16,971 nucleotides of DNA from Nostoc sp. CHAB 5715. GTDB lineage: Bacteria > Cyanobacteriota > Cyanobacteriia > Cyanobacteriales > Nostocaceae. A program made the translations under genes and the position numbers. Location: the NCBI RefSeq assembly GCF_020829685.1, contig NZ_JAIVFR010000022.1, positions 1 to 16,971 of the forward strand, read 5' to 3'. The notes beneath the pieces were generated by a model. That model worked only from the letters and a program-made list of their open reading frames with translations, was not told where the DNA came from and ran no database searches. Of the stretch, positions 1-8,114 are shown in pieces (the first letter of the stretch is position 1; every line of letters begins with the position of its first letter).

Positions 1-1
1 A

Positions 2-688
2 GTATCAATACATCGTGCTGCCTTGAAAGACAAACAGGGCGCAAACGAAATAGCATACAAAATGGGTGAGACAGGCGCTGTCGATATTCAAGAGGTGTTG
101 GCACTTATGGCGGCCTTGAATCTTGATAGATTTCCTGACGAGAACAAACATCCAAACGTAATTTTTGGTCAACCCGCCAATGTGCTTAGGATTTTTGCTG
201 AAGATACCGACAACGAGGAAACGGAAAACGGATTTGCGAAAATGCTTCCAAAGCTGCACGATGTATTGATACTACATGATAGGGTTATGGAAGAATGTGC
301 GCGTTATACAAAAGAACAACCTCGACTTGCGCTGCTTAATCGACGCAAGGGCAAAGAAAATCAGAAAAAGAAACCGCGACCTGCGTACTTTGCTAACGAT
401 CGTATGATTGACCGACGGATTTTTATTGGCCTCATTTACCCCATATTTTCAGCGTTCAGGGCCAATGTATCCCCAACCGCATGGCAAGATGGAAAATTTG
501 AGTGGATTGTTCCACCGTGCGAGTTGCTCAACGAAACGATTGATCAACTGTGCGAGGTGATCCGGCAAGCATACGTTGATAATAACGGCGTACCGGCGAC
601 CATAGGTAAAAAACAAGCCGCTTATCTAGCTTGCTACCAAGTAGTGCTTTTGCGCTTAGCGCGAAAAGGAAAGCTTGCATTGGACTGA
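2..688 (+). CDS. AIPR-family (abortive infection) protein, 3' part
   Basis: The reading frame is open to the window edge (in frame from base 2), so this is the C-terminal part of a longer protein. A TTG at 23 is only an internal possible start and has no ribosome binding site. The visible ~228 residues match, from memory of the family, the C-terminal half of AIPR proteins. Landmarks in order are EIAYKMGE, an 'LALMAALNLDRFP' segment, 'HPNVIFGQ', 'KMLPKLHDVLILHD', a lysine-rich linker (RRKGKENQKKKPRP), then 'GLIYPIFSAFRA' and a helical tail. AIPR proteins are linked to phage resistance by abortive infection; their biochemical activity is not settled. The stop TGA (686-688) directly abuts the dndA stop on the other strand. 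The gene is AT-rich compared with the right half of the window. Alternative: an unrelated hypothetical protein. The family call rests on pattern recall, not a search. Confidence 0.6.
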   Translation, partial: VSIHRAALKDKQGANEIAYKMGETGAVDIQEVLALMAALNLDRFPDENKHPNVIFGQPANVLRIFAEDTDNEETENGFAKMLPKLHDVLILHDRVMEECARYTKEQPRLALLNRRKGKENQKKKPRPAYFANDRMIDRRIFIGLIYPIFSAFRANVSPTAWQDGKFEWIVPPCELLNETIDQLCEVIRQAYVDNNGVPATIGKKQAAYLACYQVVLLRLARKGKLALD

Positions 689-1858
689 CTATATAGTGGA
701 AATTTTTCGTACTGAAATCATGCGAAGGGCTTCGGAGACAATAATTTCCGAGGCCCTTTTCATTTCGGCGGCAGTAGTGAAACGTCCCGCTGCAATTCGG
801 AAAGCACCCCTCGCTCGATCAGTATCTCCAAACATTGCGCTCAGCACGTGAGATGTTCTTACATTTTCAGTTGAGCAAGCGCTTGCTGCCGAGATGCTTA
901 TTTCGTTCCTAACCTGCCTAATCAAGGCAAGTGGCTCAAGCCGATCAATGGAAAATGAGAGGTTGCCAGGCAATCGCTCCGTGGGATGACCGTTGAGCAC
1001 TGCGCCATCAATTTGTTTGAGAATATCATCCCGAAAACCATCGCACATTGCCTGAAGCCTTTGGGACCCAGTTGCGGCATCAGCCTTTGCAATCTTCATT
1101 GCTGCCCCCATGCCCACGATGGCAGGCGTATTCAACGACCCTGACCTTAGGCCTCTTTCTTGACCGCCGCCGTAAATGATTGGCTTCACCCGCACTCGAG
1201 GCCTTCGAGACCTAATGTAAAGTGCGCCGACGCCCTTAGGGCCATAAGCCTTATGCGCGGAAATGCTGGCTAAGTGGATGTTGTCGCGTTCGACATCAAT
1301 CTCGCGATATGCGATAATTTGCGCTAAATCACTGTGAAATAACACATCATGCGAAGCGCAAACAGCGCCGATCTCTCGAATTGGTTGGATTGTTCCAACC
1401 TCATTATTTGCAGCCATGATCGAGACCAGTGCGGTGTCACTTCGTATCGAGGCTTCAACGTCCGAAATTGAAACTCGGCCTGTCTCGTCAACGGGCAGAT
1501 ATGTCACATCCCAGCCCTCACGTTCTAGTGACCGGGCAGGCTCCAGAACAGCTGGGTGCTCAATTTGCGAGGTCACTATGTGGCGTTTGTCTGGGTTTGC
1601 CCTTGCAACGCCTAGGATCGCGAGGTTGTTCGCTTCGGTGCAGCTTCCCGTGAAAACGATTTCAGAGGCCCGCGCACCGATCGCACTTGCCACCTGTTCC
1701 CTAGCTATTTCGACTGCGACGGCTGCGAGACGACCATGCTCATGTTCAACGCTCGACGGGTTTCCAAACATTTGTCGGACATACGGTTCCATAGCAGCGA
1801 GAACCACCGGATCGATCGGCGTTGTAGCATTATGATCTAGGTAAATGCGCTCGGTCAT
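689..1858 (-). CDS. dndA: Cysteine desulfurase DndA (sulfur donor of the phosphorothioation system)
   Basis: A class V, PLP-dependent cysteine desulfurase of 389 aa. It removes sulfur from L-cysteine as a persulfide and passes it to the Dnd complex, also supporting the Fe-S cluster of DndC. Visible family landmarks are the N-terminal 'YLDHNATTP' (6-14), 'NNEVGTIQP' (151-159), the region equivalent to the DAAQ motif ('HSDLAQ', 175-180), the PLP-binding lysine in 'SAHKAYGPKG' (K203), 'GGGQERGLRSGS' (230-241) and the catalytic cysteine in 'ASACST' (C328), followed by 'SHVL' and 'GRFTT'. The ATG at 1858 is preferred over an upstream in-frame codon at 1942 because it begins exactly at the family N-terminus and overlaps the dndE stop as ATGA. 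It is the last gene of the dndBCDEA operon, whereas in Streptomyces dndA is divergent from dndBCDE. A housekeeping IscS is less likely given this position. Confidence 0.93.
   Translation of the reverse strand: MTERIYLDHNATTPIDPVVLAAMEPYVRQMFGNPSSVEHEHGRLAAVAVEIAREQVASAIGARASEIVFTGSCTEANNLAILGVARANPDKRHIVTSQIEHPAVLEPARSLEREGWDVTYLPVDETGRVSISDVEASIRSDTALVSIMAANNEVGTIQPIREIGAVCASHDVLFHSDLAQIIAYREIDVERDNIHLASISAHKAYGPKGVGALYIRSRRPRVRVKPIIYGGGQERGLRSGSLNTPAIVGMGAAMKIAKADAATGSQRLQAMCDGFRDDILKQIDGAVLNGHPTERLPGNLSFSIDRLEPLALIRQVRNEISISAASACSTENVRTSHVLSAMFGDTDRARGAFRIAAGRFTTAAEMKRASEIIVSEALRMISVRKISTI
725..760 (+). terminator. Rho-independent terminator of the AIPR gene, inside dndA
   Basis: The arms 725-736 (AAGGGCTTCGGA) and 747-758 (TCCGAGGCCCTT) pair over 12 bp with one G-U wobble, the loop is 10 nt, and the plus strand continues CCCTTTT. 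The U tract exists only on the plus strand, so the signal serves the AIPR gene ending at 688. It lies within the last ~70 bp of the dndA coding sequence. Confidence 0.6.
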
Positions 1859-2232
1859 GCGGCTAGAGGCACAAGCCGTAAAATGTCCGAAGGTGACTTT
1901 GCGCGAACCGACAATGCGCCCACGCCTCTGTGGATATGGCATCGAAAGCGCAAAAGCAGTTCGCTGTCGTCTAGTGGCTGGGATGGCGTCTCACCTTCCT
2001 CTACCCACCTTAGAAGCCCAGCAAACAGCGCACCATATTCGCCCGTAAGTGTGTAGGCGTTGAACTCCGATCCATCTTCATCGGGTATCGCCACGGTTCC
2101 GATCGGCCCTTCCTCCAAGGAAATCATAACCGCAATCCGGCACAATAAATTTGGCGTTAGACCGGTGCGCTGACGCAGAGAGCGAAGTTTGCTTGTCGCA
2201 TCGCTTGAAATCTTAAGCTTGCTGTAGTGCAC
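1855..2232 (-). CDS. dndE: DNA phosphorothioation protein DndE
   Basis: A 125-aa protein matching DndE, the small protein of the DndCDE modification complex that binds DNA (nicked DNA in published work). It begins with a basic helix-rich segment ('KLRSLRQRTGLTPNLLCRIAV') and contains 'FNAYTLTGEYGALFAGLLRW' and 'HIHRGV' near the C-terminus, both typical of DndE. The GTG at 2232 is chosen over the upstream ATG at 2307. GTG has an AAGGAG at 2244-2239 with 6-nt spacing, the protein then has normal family length, and the longer form would add 25 residues encoded inside dndD in another frame. The start lies 20 bp inside the end of dndD, and the stop overlaps the dndA start as ATGA, so translation of D, E and A is probably coupled. 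Confidence 0.88.
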   Translation of the reverse strand: MHYSKLKISSDATSKLRSLRQRTGLTPNLLCRIAVMISLEEGPIGTVAIPDEDGSEFNAYTLTGEYGALFAGLLRWVEEGETPSQPLDDSELLLRFRCHIHRGVGALSVRAKSPSDILRLVPLAA

Positions 2233-4228
2233 GAGGCTCTCCTTCCGGTATCGCTTCCTCGCCGAAATAGCCCATGCTGACGGATGTTTGCCCCAGCTGG
2301 TGGTCATAATTGAGAAGAAAGCTGTGTGATACGCTATGCGCCAACTCAGCTCTCAACGGCTCGTCAATCTCTGTGTCGGTCGATAGCAAGATGACTTGGT
2401 GAGAAGCTTCAGGGAAGTATGTCTCAACCAGTTTTGCGCGATGCTCTGAGTCCAAGCGAGCCAGAGGAGTATCGACAATCATGGGTAATTGGCGTCCGCT
2501 GGTTCGTGCTAGCGCCCACAACATGGCAATTGCGTAGATCTGCTTTTCACCAGCAGACAAAGCCGCTTTTGGAATTTCCCGGTTGTTCTTGCCGACTAGC
2601 ACCGCCTCAAAGCTAATTAAATCAATTCTAACATCTTGAATCAACCCTCCCTTTCGTGCCAGCCGATTGAAGCAATGCACGAATTCCGTGCGAAGCTGGC
2701 TTAGCTTGTGATCGAGCAGTCGTTTCTCATAGTCGGCAAGCGCCTCTGCCGTCCGAGAAGCAAGTTCCGCCCTCTCTTCCCCCTTTGCCGCAGCGGCTTG
2801 ATCGTCCAACAACCTCTTTTGTTCGCGAGATAGCGTCACTAACTGGCCTCGCACCAATTGCAGTTCGTCTTGGCTGGATTTCAGTCGAACCTCTGTTGCC
2901 CCGACGCTTTGCTCTGCAATCCTAAGTTCATCAAGCAACACCCCGGCAGCTGCGTTATCAGCCCGGGTAAGCGCATCCATCAAATCACGCTCTTGTTGAG
3001 CAAGTTTGTCCATTTCATCTTTGAGTGCCAAAGCGCGAGGCCGGATGTGCAAATCGATTTCATTCAACCGCGCAAGGGCCGCATTTCCATCCCCAACTTC
3101 CTGAAGAGCGGGGCTGAGGCTTCCAGTTGCCTTAGGAGGCAAAGCGGAATCGAAAAATTTTCCGATATCCTTCCAGTGATCGGTTTGCCAATTTCCATTG
3201 CGACTAGGTTTGTCACTTTCACGCCATGCTTCAAAGGCTTCTCGCAGTGCGATGAAGACGCTCAATTGGCTTTCTGTTCCACCTGACCGTTCCAGAGCTT
3301 GCTTGAATTTCAGCACCATCTTAGGTGCCAATGCGAACGGAAGTAGTTTGTTTGCCATGTCACGAAGCTCATGCTCAGCGCGCAAAATTGCCCTACGAAC
3401 TTCGTCGCGTCCCGCTTCGATTTTAGCCCTCTGCAAAGCTGCGTCGCCGCCTTCAGAGACGAATTGCCGCCTAACTCGTTCAGCTGACCTAGCCTGTGAC
3501 TCTCGTTGTGTAAAAAGATCTGCAACCACCTCAGAAAGCTCTGCGACCTTGTCTTGGGCAGCGTCAATGTCTCGATTGACTTCGTCCAAGCGTTTCGCGA
3601 ACTGATCCCCATCGCCTCGCTGATGACGTGCCAAATACAGTCCTAGATCAAGTCTTAGCCTTTCGACCAACTCCATACCAAGCAAACTTCTGATTGCGTC
3701 TGCAAGCTGCTCATTATCTTGCTCGCCCTCAGCTATTTCGCTAATTTTTTCGCCGTCGAAAAAGAACAACTGGGACACGCCGGGTGGAATGAGCTCTTGC
3801 AAAAAGTGATGCCATTCGTCCCGAGGCACCGAGGTCATTGCCGATCCATCTTTTTCCAACGCGAGCGTTTCGATTAGCGACTTGCCCCGTTCTGACCACT
3901 CCCGCTTTACACGATAGCGATGCACGGCCCCAGCTTCGGCATAATCAAATTCCAGAGCAACAGAAGCCCGTCGATCTAAGGCGCTAGCATTTATTCGACC
4001 ACGCAAATAATCCTCATATTGGCTTTGGCCAACCCGAACGCCCAAAGCGCGTTTTCCATAGAGCGAAAGTCTTACCGCTTCCAAAAAGGTTGTTTTGCCA
4101 GCACCGTTTTTACCTCCGATCAGGATAACGGATCGAGTGCCATCCTCTCCGCGTCGCGGCATCAAATCAAATTCCGCAGAACCCGAATAAAGCCCAAAAT
4201 CAGTTAGCGTCACGCTGCGAAGGATCAT
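2213..4228 (-). CDS. dndD: DNA sulfur modification protein DndD, SMC/Rad50-like ATPase
   Basis: A 671-aa P-loop ATPase with split nucleotide-binding halves. The N-terminal Walker A is GGKNGAGKT (38-46), a long charged helical region likely to be coiled coil spans about 190-530, and the C-terminal signature LSAGEKQ (557-563) is followed by the Walker B/D-loop 'MIVDTPLARLD' (583-593). This Rad50/SMC-like layout is that of DndD, which supplies ATP hydrolysis and probably DNA engagement for sulfur insertion by the DndCDE complex. The ATG at 4228 overlaps the dndC stop as ATGA. Its 3' end overlaps dndE. Length is in the usual DndD range (about 650-700 aa). Several long opposite-strand reading frames inside it have no family features and are shadows. 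Confidence 0.93.
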   Translation of the reverse strand: MILRSVTLTDFGLYSGSAEFDLMPRRGEDGTRSVILIGGKNGAGKTTFLEAVRLSLYGKRALGVRVGQSQYEDYLRGRINASALDRRASVALEFDYAEAGAVHRYRVKREWSERGKSLIETLALEKDGSAMTSVPRDEWHHFLQELIPPGVSQLFFFDGEKISEIAEGEQDNEQLADAIRSLLGMELVERLRLDLGLYLARHQRGDGDQFAKRLDEVNRDIDAAQDKVAELSEVVADLFTQRESQARSAERVRRQFVSEGGDAALQRAKIEAGRDEVRRAILRAEHELRDMANKLLPFALAPKMVLKFKQALERSGGTESQLSVFIALREAFEAWRESDKPSRNGNWQTDHWKDIGKFFDSALPPKATGSLSPALQEVGDGNAALARLNEIDLHIRPRALALKDEMDKLAQQERDLMDALTRADNAAAGVLLDELRIAEQSVGATEVRLKSSQDELQLVRGQLVTLSREQKRLLDDQAAAAKGEERAELASRTAEALADYEKRLLDHKLSQLRTEFVHCFNRLARKGGLIQDVRIDLISFEAVLVGKNNREIPKAALSAGEKQIYAIAMLWALARTSGRQLPMIVDTPLARLDSEHRAKLVETYFPEASHQVILLSTDTEIDEPLRAELAHSVSHSFLLNYDHQLGQTSVSMGYFGEEAIPEGEPRALQQA

Positions 4229-5694
4229 TGCGTAACCTCATCTTCGTCGTCCGCATCTGGAAAGTCAGCCTCGGCCAATGCGAAATCATCATTCGCCCGT
4301 CCATCAAGTCGTTCGGCCAAAACAGTGTCAAGGTCTCGCCACTCCTGCCGAAAAACTTCCTCAATTTTAGTGTGAACGCCGTGCCTGCGCTTCAGTCCAT
4401 GTGCGGCACGTTCAACATCCAGCAATCGCACGACAAGCTCGGTTGGGATATTTCGTTGGGCACATACCTCATTCAACAGTCGTCCATCATCGCCGGAAAA
4501 CGCAACATTGTCTTCGATTATCCAATTTAGGTCGCGGCCCAGCTTTTCTCTAACAATCTGCGGAACGGAGTCTGCCCAATCGCCTCGCTCAGCTCTCCAA
4601 AGCCGCCTGATCTCATGAAGTTCGGCATCTTGGATCAAAAGCGTATCGTCACCCGGCGGAGCGTCTCTTTGGACACTGATCTGAGTGTCCAGTAGTCGCT
4701 CAAGCAGCGTCTTGCAGAAATCAAGCGTGTAAGGCCCGGGTACCGGTGTGTCTGTGCCGGTAATAAAGGAGACATGCCCATTTCGTCTTCTGAACTCTCG
4801 ATAGAGCCGTTTTTTTTCGGGCGCTTGCGTCTCGGCCAGCAAGTCTCGAAAATCCAAAAGCGGCTCCAGCCAATCCTCGCCAGAATCGATCATCGCTTCC
4901 ATTGACCTATCACGCTCGACCACGGTGCAAACCCAACAGCCAAAACGGGAATTCCCGCAACTTGGCGTCGTCTTATCGACAACAAGAGGACACTCACCGG
5001 CCTGAGCATTCCGATACATGGCAACCAAGTCGCGGTTGTCATTTCCCCACGGGGACTGATTTTGAAGGAGATAGGTCCAAACATCATCGGTGGAAAATGC
5101 ATGGATGGGCGAATAGACAAATGCGTTTGACAACGTCGAATGGCGGGACAGTACTGAACCCTTGATCTTGTGGGTTGACATCACCTGCGCTCGGCTGGCG
5201 CTTTCCGATGATCTGACCCCCAAGACCATGACGACCTCGCCAAACTCGGCGACCCTTTCCTTGATGAAATCATTTGCAGGTTCGATCTTGAGGCGTTCAG
5301 TACACCAGCGAAAACGCCGGGACGGAGCCGGATAACCGCGACCAATGAGGTTCACCCAGAAGCTACGATCTACGTTCGGAACGACTTTCTTTGTTTCGAA
5401 CGGAAGACCTTGCTCGATTGCAGCGTTCGAGATTCTTTCGAGGGTAGAATCGATATAGCGAACGATAATCGGCGTCTCGACCAGTGTATCTGAACTGATC
5501 ACATAGACTGGTTTATAGCGTTTTTCTGGCGGCAGCGCGGAAAGTGCAGTCCAAACAAGCTGCAATGTGCAAGTAGAGTCTTTTCCGCCAGAGAATCCTA
5601 CCACCCACGGCTTGTTATCTGACAGATAAACTTCCCGGATTTCCTCGTAGCGGGCTTGCAGACTATCGCCGTCAAGGCTTTGAGTTTCAATCAT
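4225..5694 (-). CDS. dndC: DNA phosphorothioation sulfurtransferase DndC (PAPS reductase-like, Fe-S)
   Basis: A 489-aa member of the PAPS reductase/ATP-pyrophosphatase superfamily. The ATP-binding PP-loop SGGKDS is at 35-40, preceded by 'WVVGF'. 'RFRWCTERLK' (127-136) and a cluster 'CGNSRFGCWVC' (C246, C253, C256) with a nearby C235 provide the cysteines expected for the family's 4Fe-4S cluster. DndC is thought to activate the DNA backbone by adenylation and accept sulfur from DndA. Start ATG 5694 lies one base after the dndB stop codon. The C-terminal ~150 residues are acidic and end in a D/E-rich tail (about 471-489), a region that varies in the family. The combination of PP-loop, cysteine spacing and neighbours leaves little doubt. 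Confidence 0.94.
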   Translation of the reverse strand: MIETQSLDGDSLQARYEEIREVYLSDNKPWVVGFSGGKDSTCTLQLVWTALSALPPEKRYKPVYVISSDTLVETPIIVRYIDSTLERISNAAIEQGLPFETKKVVPNVDRSFWVNLIGRGYPAPSRRFRWCTERLKIEPANDFIKERVAEFGEVVMVLGVRSSESASRAQVMSTHKIKGSVLSRHSTLSNAFVYSPIHAFSTDDVWTYLLQNQSPWGNDNRDLVAMYRNAQAGECPLVVDKTTPSCGNSRFGCWVCTVVERDRSMEAMIDSGEDWLEPLLDFRDLLAETQAPEKKRLYREFRRRNGHVSFITGTDTPVPGPYTLDFCKTLLERLLDTQISVQRDAPPGDDTLLIQDAELHEIRRLWRAERGDWADSVPQIVREKLGRDLNWIIEDNVAFSGDDGRLLNEVCAQRNIPTELVVRLLDVERAAHGLKRRHGVHTKIEEVFRQEWRDLDTVLAERLDGRANDDFALAEADFPDADDEDEVTQ

Positions 5695-5695
5695 A

Positions 5696-6805
5696 TCATG
5701 CAGCCTTCACACGTTCAATGTCGATAGGAGCATAAAGCTCTTCAACTCTCCGTCCTTCATCACAGAGTTCCATTCCCATCGCTTGGACGATGACGTTTGA
5801 TACCAATGTGACATTGTTCTTGGATTTGTTGACCTTGCCCGCAACAAGCGCGCGGTTGTCCCAAAGAGGCCGATTAGTCCGAGACCAATCGATCTGGCGC
5901 AATGCCTGAAGAGGCCCCTTCCAGTCAGAAGGATAGGTTTTGCGCAATTGAGCGCCCGCTACTGCGATCGCCTGTAAGGCAACTCCGTGTGCATGTATGA
6001 AATCCCGGCGTAGTTCGAACGAAGACACTTCGCGCGTCCCTACCCTCTGCCAATCCGGCATATTAGCTATGACCGCCTTCCAGAATTCGACCGCTACATC
6101 TTTGTCGGCCCTCTCAATTTTTCCGGTCTTTGATTTCCCAATCAACTCAACCGTTGATTGGTGAATGCTACTAAGCGTGAACAATTTGACGGATCGGTTT
6201 GATATGCTGGTGCTGTCAAAGCACGTGAAATCCCTAAACAATGACACTGCTTCGACGACTTCACGTGATAGGCCCGCAAGAGCGTCACGGTGATCATACA
6301 AAAGCTTGATCGATTTTGTCGGCCTAACGGCATGGATGTTCAGGTCAGCAAACATCTGCTGCGACCGCTTCAAGCCGCGATCCGCGAACACGACGACGGA
6401 AATAGTCTCGTCACCGAGCGTTGGGCGTTCGCGCAAAGCCTCCTCTATGGCAGCCCGGCGGTGCTGACCATCGTTGATCAAGATCGTTGCGGCCATGTCA
6501 ATCCGCAGCTTGCCCACTCTGCGCAACGCATCGTCATTTGACGCAGGTATGAACTCGATTTCTCCATCAATCGACACGCACAATGAGGACAAAATGTACT
6601 CCGTCGAATTGCTCACGATGTAATTGGCAATTGCGGGAACGCGGGATTTGTTGAGCACGCGTTGCGCCCGGAGCGAAGGGGGCATGGCCTCGTCATCAAA
6701 CCGGAAAAGGCGCGGCACTACTTTGAGCGGCACCATGATTACAAAGTATGCAGTGCCAGCCTGAATCCCCTTTATCGCAGTAAACTCAAGGCTGTTACTG
6801 ATCAT
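5696..6805 (-). CDS. dndB: DNA sulfur modification protein DndB (DGQHR domain, regulator)
   Basis: A 369-aa protein with the hallmark DGQHR motif at 112-116 ('INDGQHRRAAI'), and a preceding 'RVLNKSRVPAIANYIV' block typical of DndB/DGQHR proteins. DndB is not needed for sulfur insertion itself; in Salmonella it is reported to repress the dnd operon and affects site choice. The ATG at 6805 is chosen because GGGAG lies 7 nt upstream and it gives the family N-terminus. A TTG at 6847 in the same frame would add 14 residues but falls within the predicted promoter. First gene of the dndBCDEA operon. Confidence 0.92.
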   Translation of the reverse strand: MISNSLEFTAIKGIQAGTAYFVIMVPLKVVPRLFRFDDEAMPPSLRAQRVLNKSRVPAIANYIVSNSTEYILSSLCVSIDGEIEFIPASNDDALRRVGKLRIDMAATILINDGQHRRAAIEEALRERPTLGDETISVVVFADRGLKRSQQMFADLNIHAVRPTKSIKLLYDHRDALAGLSREVVEAVSLFRDFTCFDSTSISNRSVKLFTLSSIHQSTVELIGKSKTGKIERADKDVAVEFWKAVIANMPDWQRVGTREVSSFELRRDFIHAHGVALQAIAVAGAQLRKTYPSDWKGPLQALRQIDWSRTNRPLWDNRALVAGKVNKSKNNVTLVSNVIVQAMGMELCDEGRRVEELYAPIDIERVKAA

Positions 6806-6831
6806 TAGCGCTCTCCCGATGAAACGAGATG

Positions 6832-6860
6832 ACGCTAAGGAATTCAAGTTTGGAAGTCAA
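6832..6860 (-). promoter_or_regulatory. Predicted promoter of dndBCDEA
   Basis: On the minus strand a -35 hexamer TTGACT (6860-6855) and a -10-like TAGCGT (6837-6832) are separated by exactly 17 bp, about 27 bp upstream of the dndB ATG. The -35 matches the consensus at five of six positions, while the -10 is weak. This would allow the dnd operon to be transcribed independently of the membrane methyltransferase gene that ends at 6887. Confidence 0.45.
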
Positions 6861-6871
6861 TTTTTAAGTTT
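6842..6871 (-). repeat. Direct repeat pair around the dndB promoter (candidate operator)
   Basis: On the minus strand AAACTTAAAA (6871-6862) and AAACTTGAAT (6851-6842) share 8 of 10 bases and start exactly 20 bp apart, about two helical turns. They flank the -35 hexamer, a position suited to a repressor dimer. DndB itself is a known candidate regulator in other species. Confidence 0.4.
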
Positions 6872-6886
6872 AGGACGTTTGTTTTT

Positions 6887-7990
6887 TCACTTCCTTTTGC
6901 TTTTGACATCTGACTGCTGAGTCAGCATACCATGGCTATCGGGCTGCTCTTCCTGTCTAGACAACAGCACGCGTTGCCAACTCACTTCGCTTCGCCCCAA
7001 CAAGTCAGATCCTTGGCCAAGCAGTTGAACTTTCAACCCACTGACCTCCGCGACTCGCCTCAAGCCAGCGAGTGACACCTTAAACATCGCTCGCTTGCTG
7101 TCGGTCGGCCCAAGGCGCAACGTCATGTAGATCACGCCATTGTCCGCTAGCAGCCCTTCGAGTCTTCGCAAACTCTCAACCCGCTGTTTCTCATCCACAT
7201 GCATCCAAACGGCGCTCAGGAAGGCGACATCGAAGTCTCTGCCGGATACGTTTTCCAGCTTCGGCAAAGAGTCGCTCAGCCATGCCACATCGCCATTAGG
7301 ATGCAGCCTTCTTCCAATAGCCAACATCTTTGACGACGGCTCGACAGCAGTGACTTGGTGCCCTTTTGAAGTCAGCCAAGCTGCATCGCGACCTGAACCG
7401 GCTCCAACGTCGATCACGTGTTTCGGTCGCGAATTAGACAGGTATCGAGCCATCTCTGGGTGCGCATCTTCAAACGCCACTGTCTCGTAACTATCAGCAA
7501 GTGACTGAGCATAATCGTCATAATATCTGATTGCAGATGTGTCAGAAGAAGGCTTAGCAGGTGTCATCAATATGTGAACTAGCAGAACTGAGCTGACAAC
7601 GGCAGCGGCAATCAGCATCCATTGAAACACGAGACGAACGACATATGCTTGCGTGAACCATCCGTCTCCGCTCCATCTTCCATCACCTTCAGCACTGACA
7701 AACCCACTTGGATGCGCAGAATTGAACCACTCGAGATATCTGCGCATAACAAAGCGTAATCGCTTCAACGCGACAACCAACCCGACGTTGCCAAGGATCG
7801 CAATGACGAGCAAGCAAGCACTGAAAAGTTTTGACGATTCGGTTTTGGAAACTCCGAACCAAAGCCCTCCAGTAAGTGTCATGGCAATAAGCGGAATTTG
7901 CCACATCAATTGATTTAGCGACCGAAAATTTTCGGAATTGTGATTGAAAGAAGCAAGAAACTTCTGATTTTCAAAGTCGCTTTGCGCCAT
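6887..7990 (-). CDS. Membrane protein with C-terminal SAM-dependent methyltransferase domain
   Basis: A 367-aa two-part protein. The N-terminal ~145 residues hold three hydrophobic segments (about 30-48, 56-76 and 120-141), with a basic stretch 'KRLRFVMRR' after the second, so it is predicted to sit in the inner membrane. The remainder is a class I methyltransferase with the SAM-binding motif VIDVGAGSG (192-200), an acidic residue after strand 2 ('TAVEPS', 214-219) and 'DFDVAFLSAVWMHV' (252-265). The substrate is unknown. The ATG at 7990 is chosen tentatively; GTG at 8038 in the same frame would add 16 residues, and neither has a strong ribosome binding site. The gene ends 39 bp upstream of the earliest possible dndB codon and reads in the same direction, but a separate promoter lies between. 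It could be a Dnd accessory or an unrelated cargo gene. Confidence 0.75.
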   Translation of the reverse strand: MAQSDFENQKFLASFNHNSENFRSLNQLMWQIPLIAMTLTGGLWFGVSKTESSKLFSACLLVIAILGNVGLVVALKRLRFVMRRYLEWFNSAHPSGFVSAEGDGRWSGDGWFTQAYVVRLVFQWMLIAAAVVSSVLLVHILMTPAKPSSDTSAIRYYDDYAQSLADSYETVAFEDAHPEMARYLSNSRPKHVIDVGAGSGRDAAWLTSKGHQVTAVEPSSKMLAIGRRLHPNGDVAWLSDSLPKLENVSGRDFDVAFLSAVWMHVDEKQRVESLRRLEGLLADNGVIYMTLRLGPTDSKRAMFKVSLAGLRRVAEVSGLKVQLLGQGSDLLGRSEVSWQRVLLSRQEEQPDSHGMLTQQSDVKSKRK

Positions 7991-8114
7991 CTGCCAATCC
8001 AAATAGGAGTTGGCTTTGCATAGCCGCGTTTTCAACACGTATCTAGCTGAGCCTTTCGCAATACTTCAGTCGGCGGACGACGAAAAGCTAGCAATTGGCC
8101 AAGATATCGCGACC

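Noticed and set aside
2858..3605. Long plus-strand frames inside dndD
   Set aside because: They lie fully antisense to a well supported ATPase gene and show no family features.
7140..7913. Plus-strand frames opposite the membrane methyltransferase gene
   Set aside because: Antisense shadows: the minus-strand protein has clear membrane segments and a SAM motif, while these frames are low-complexity S/P/R-rich.
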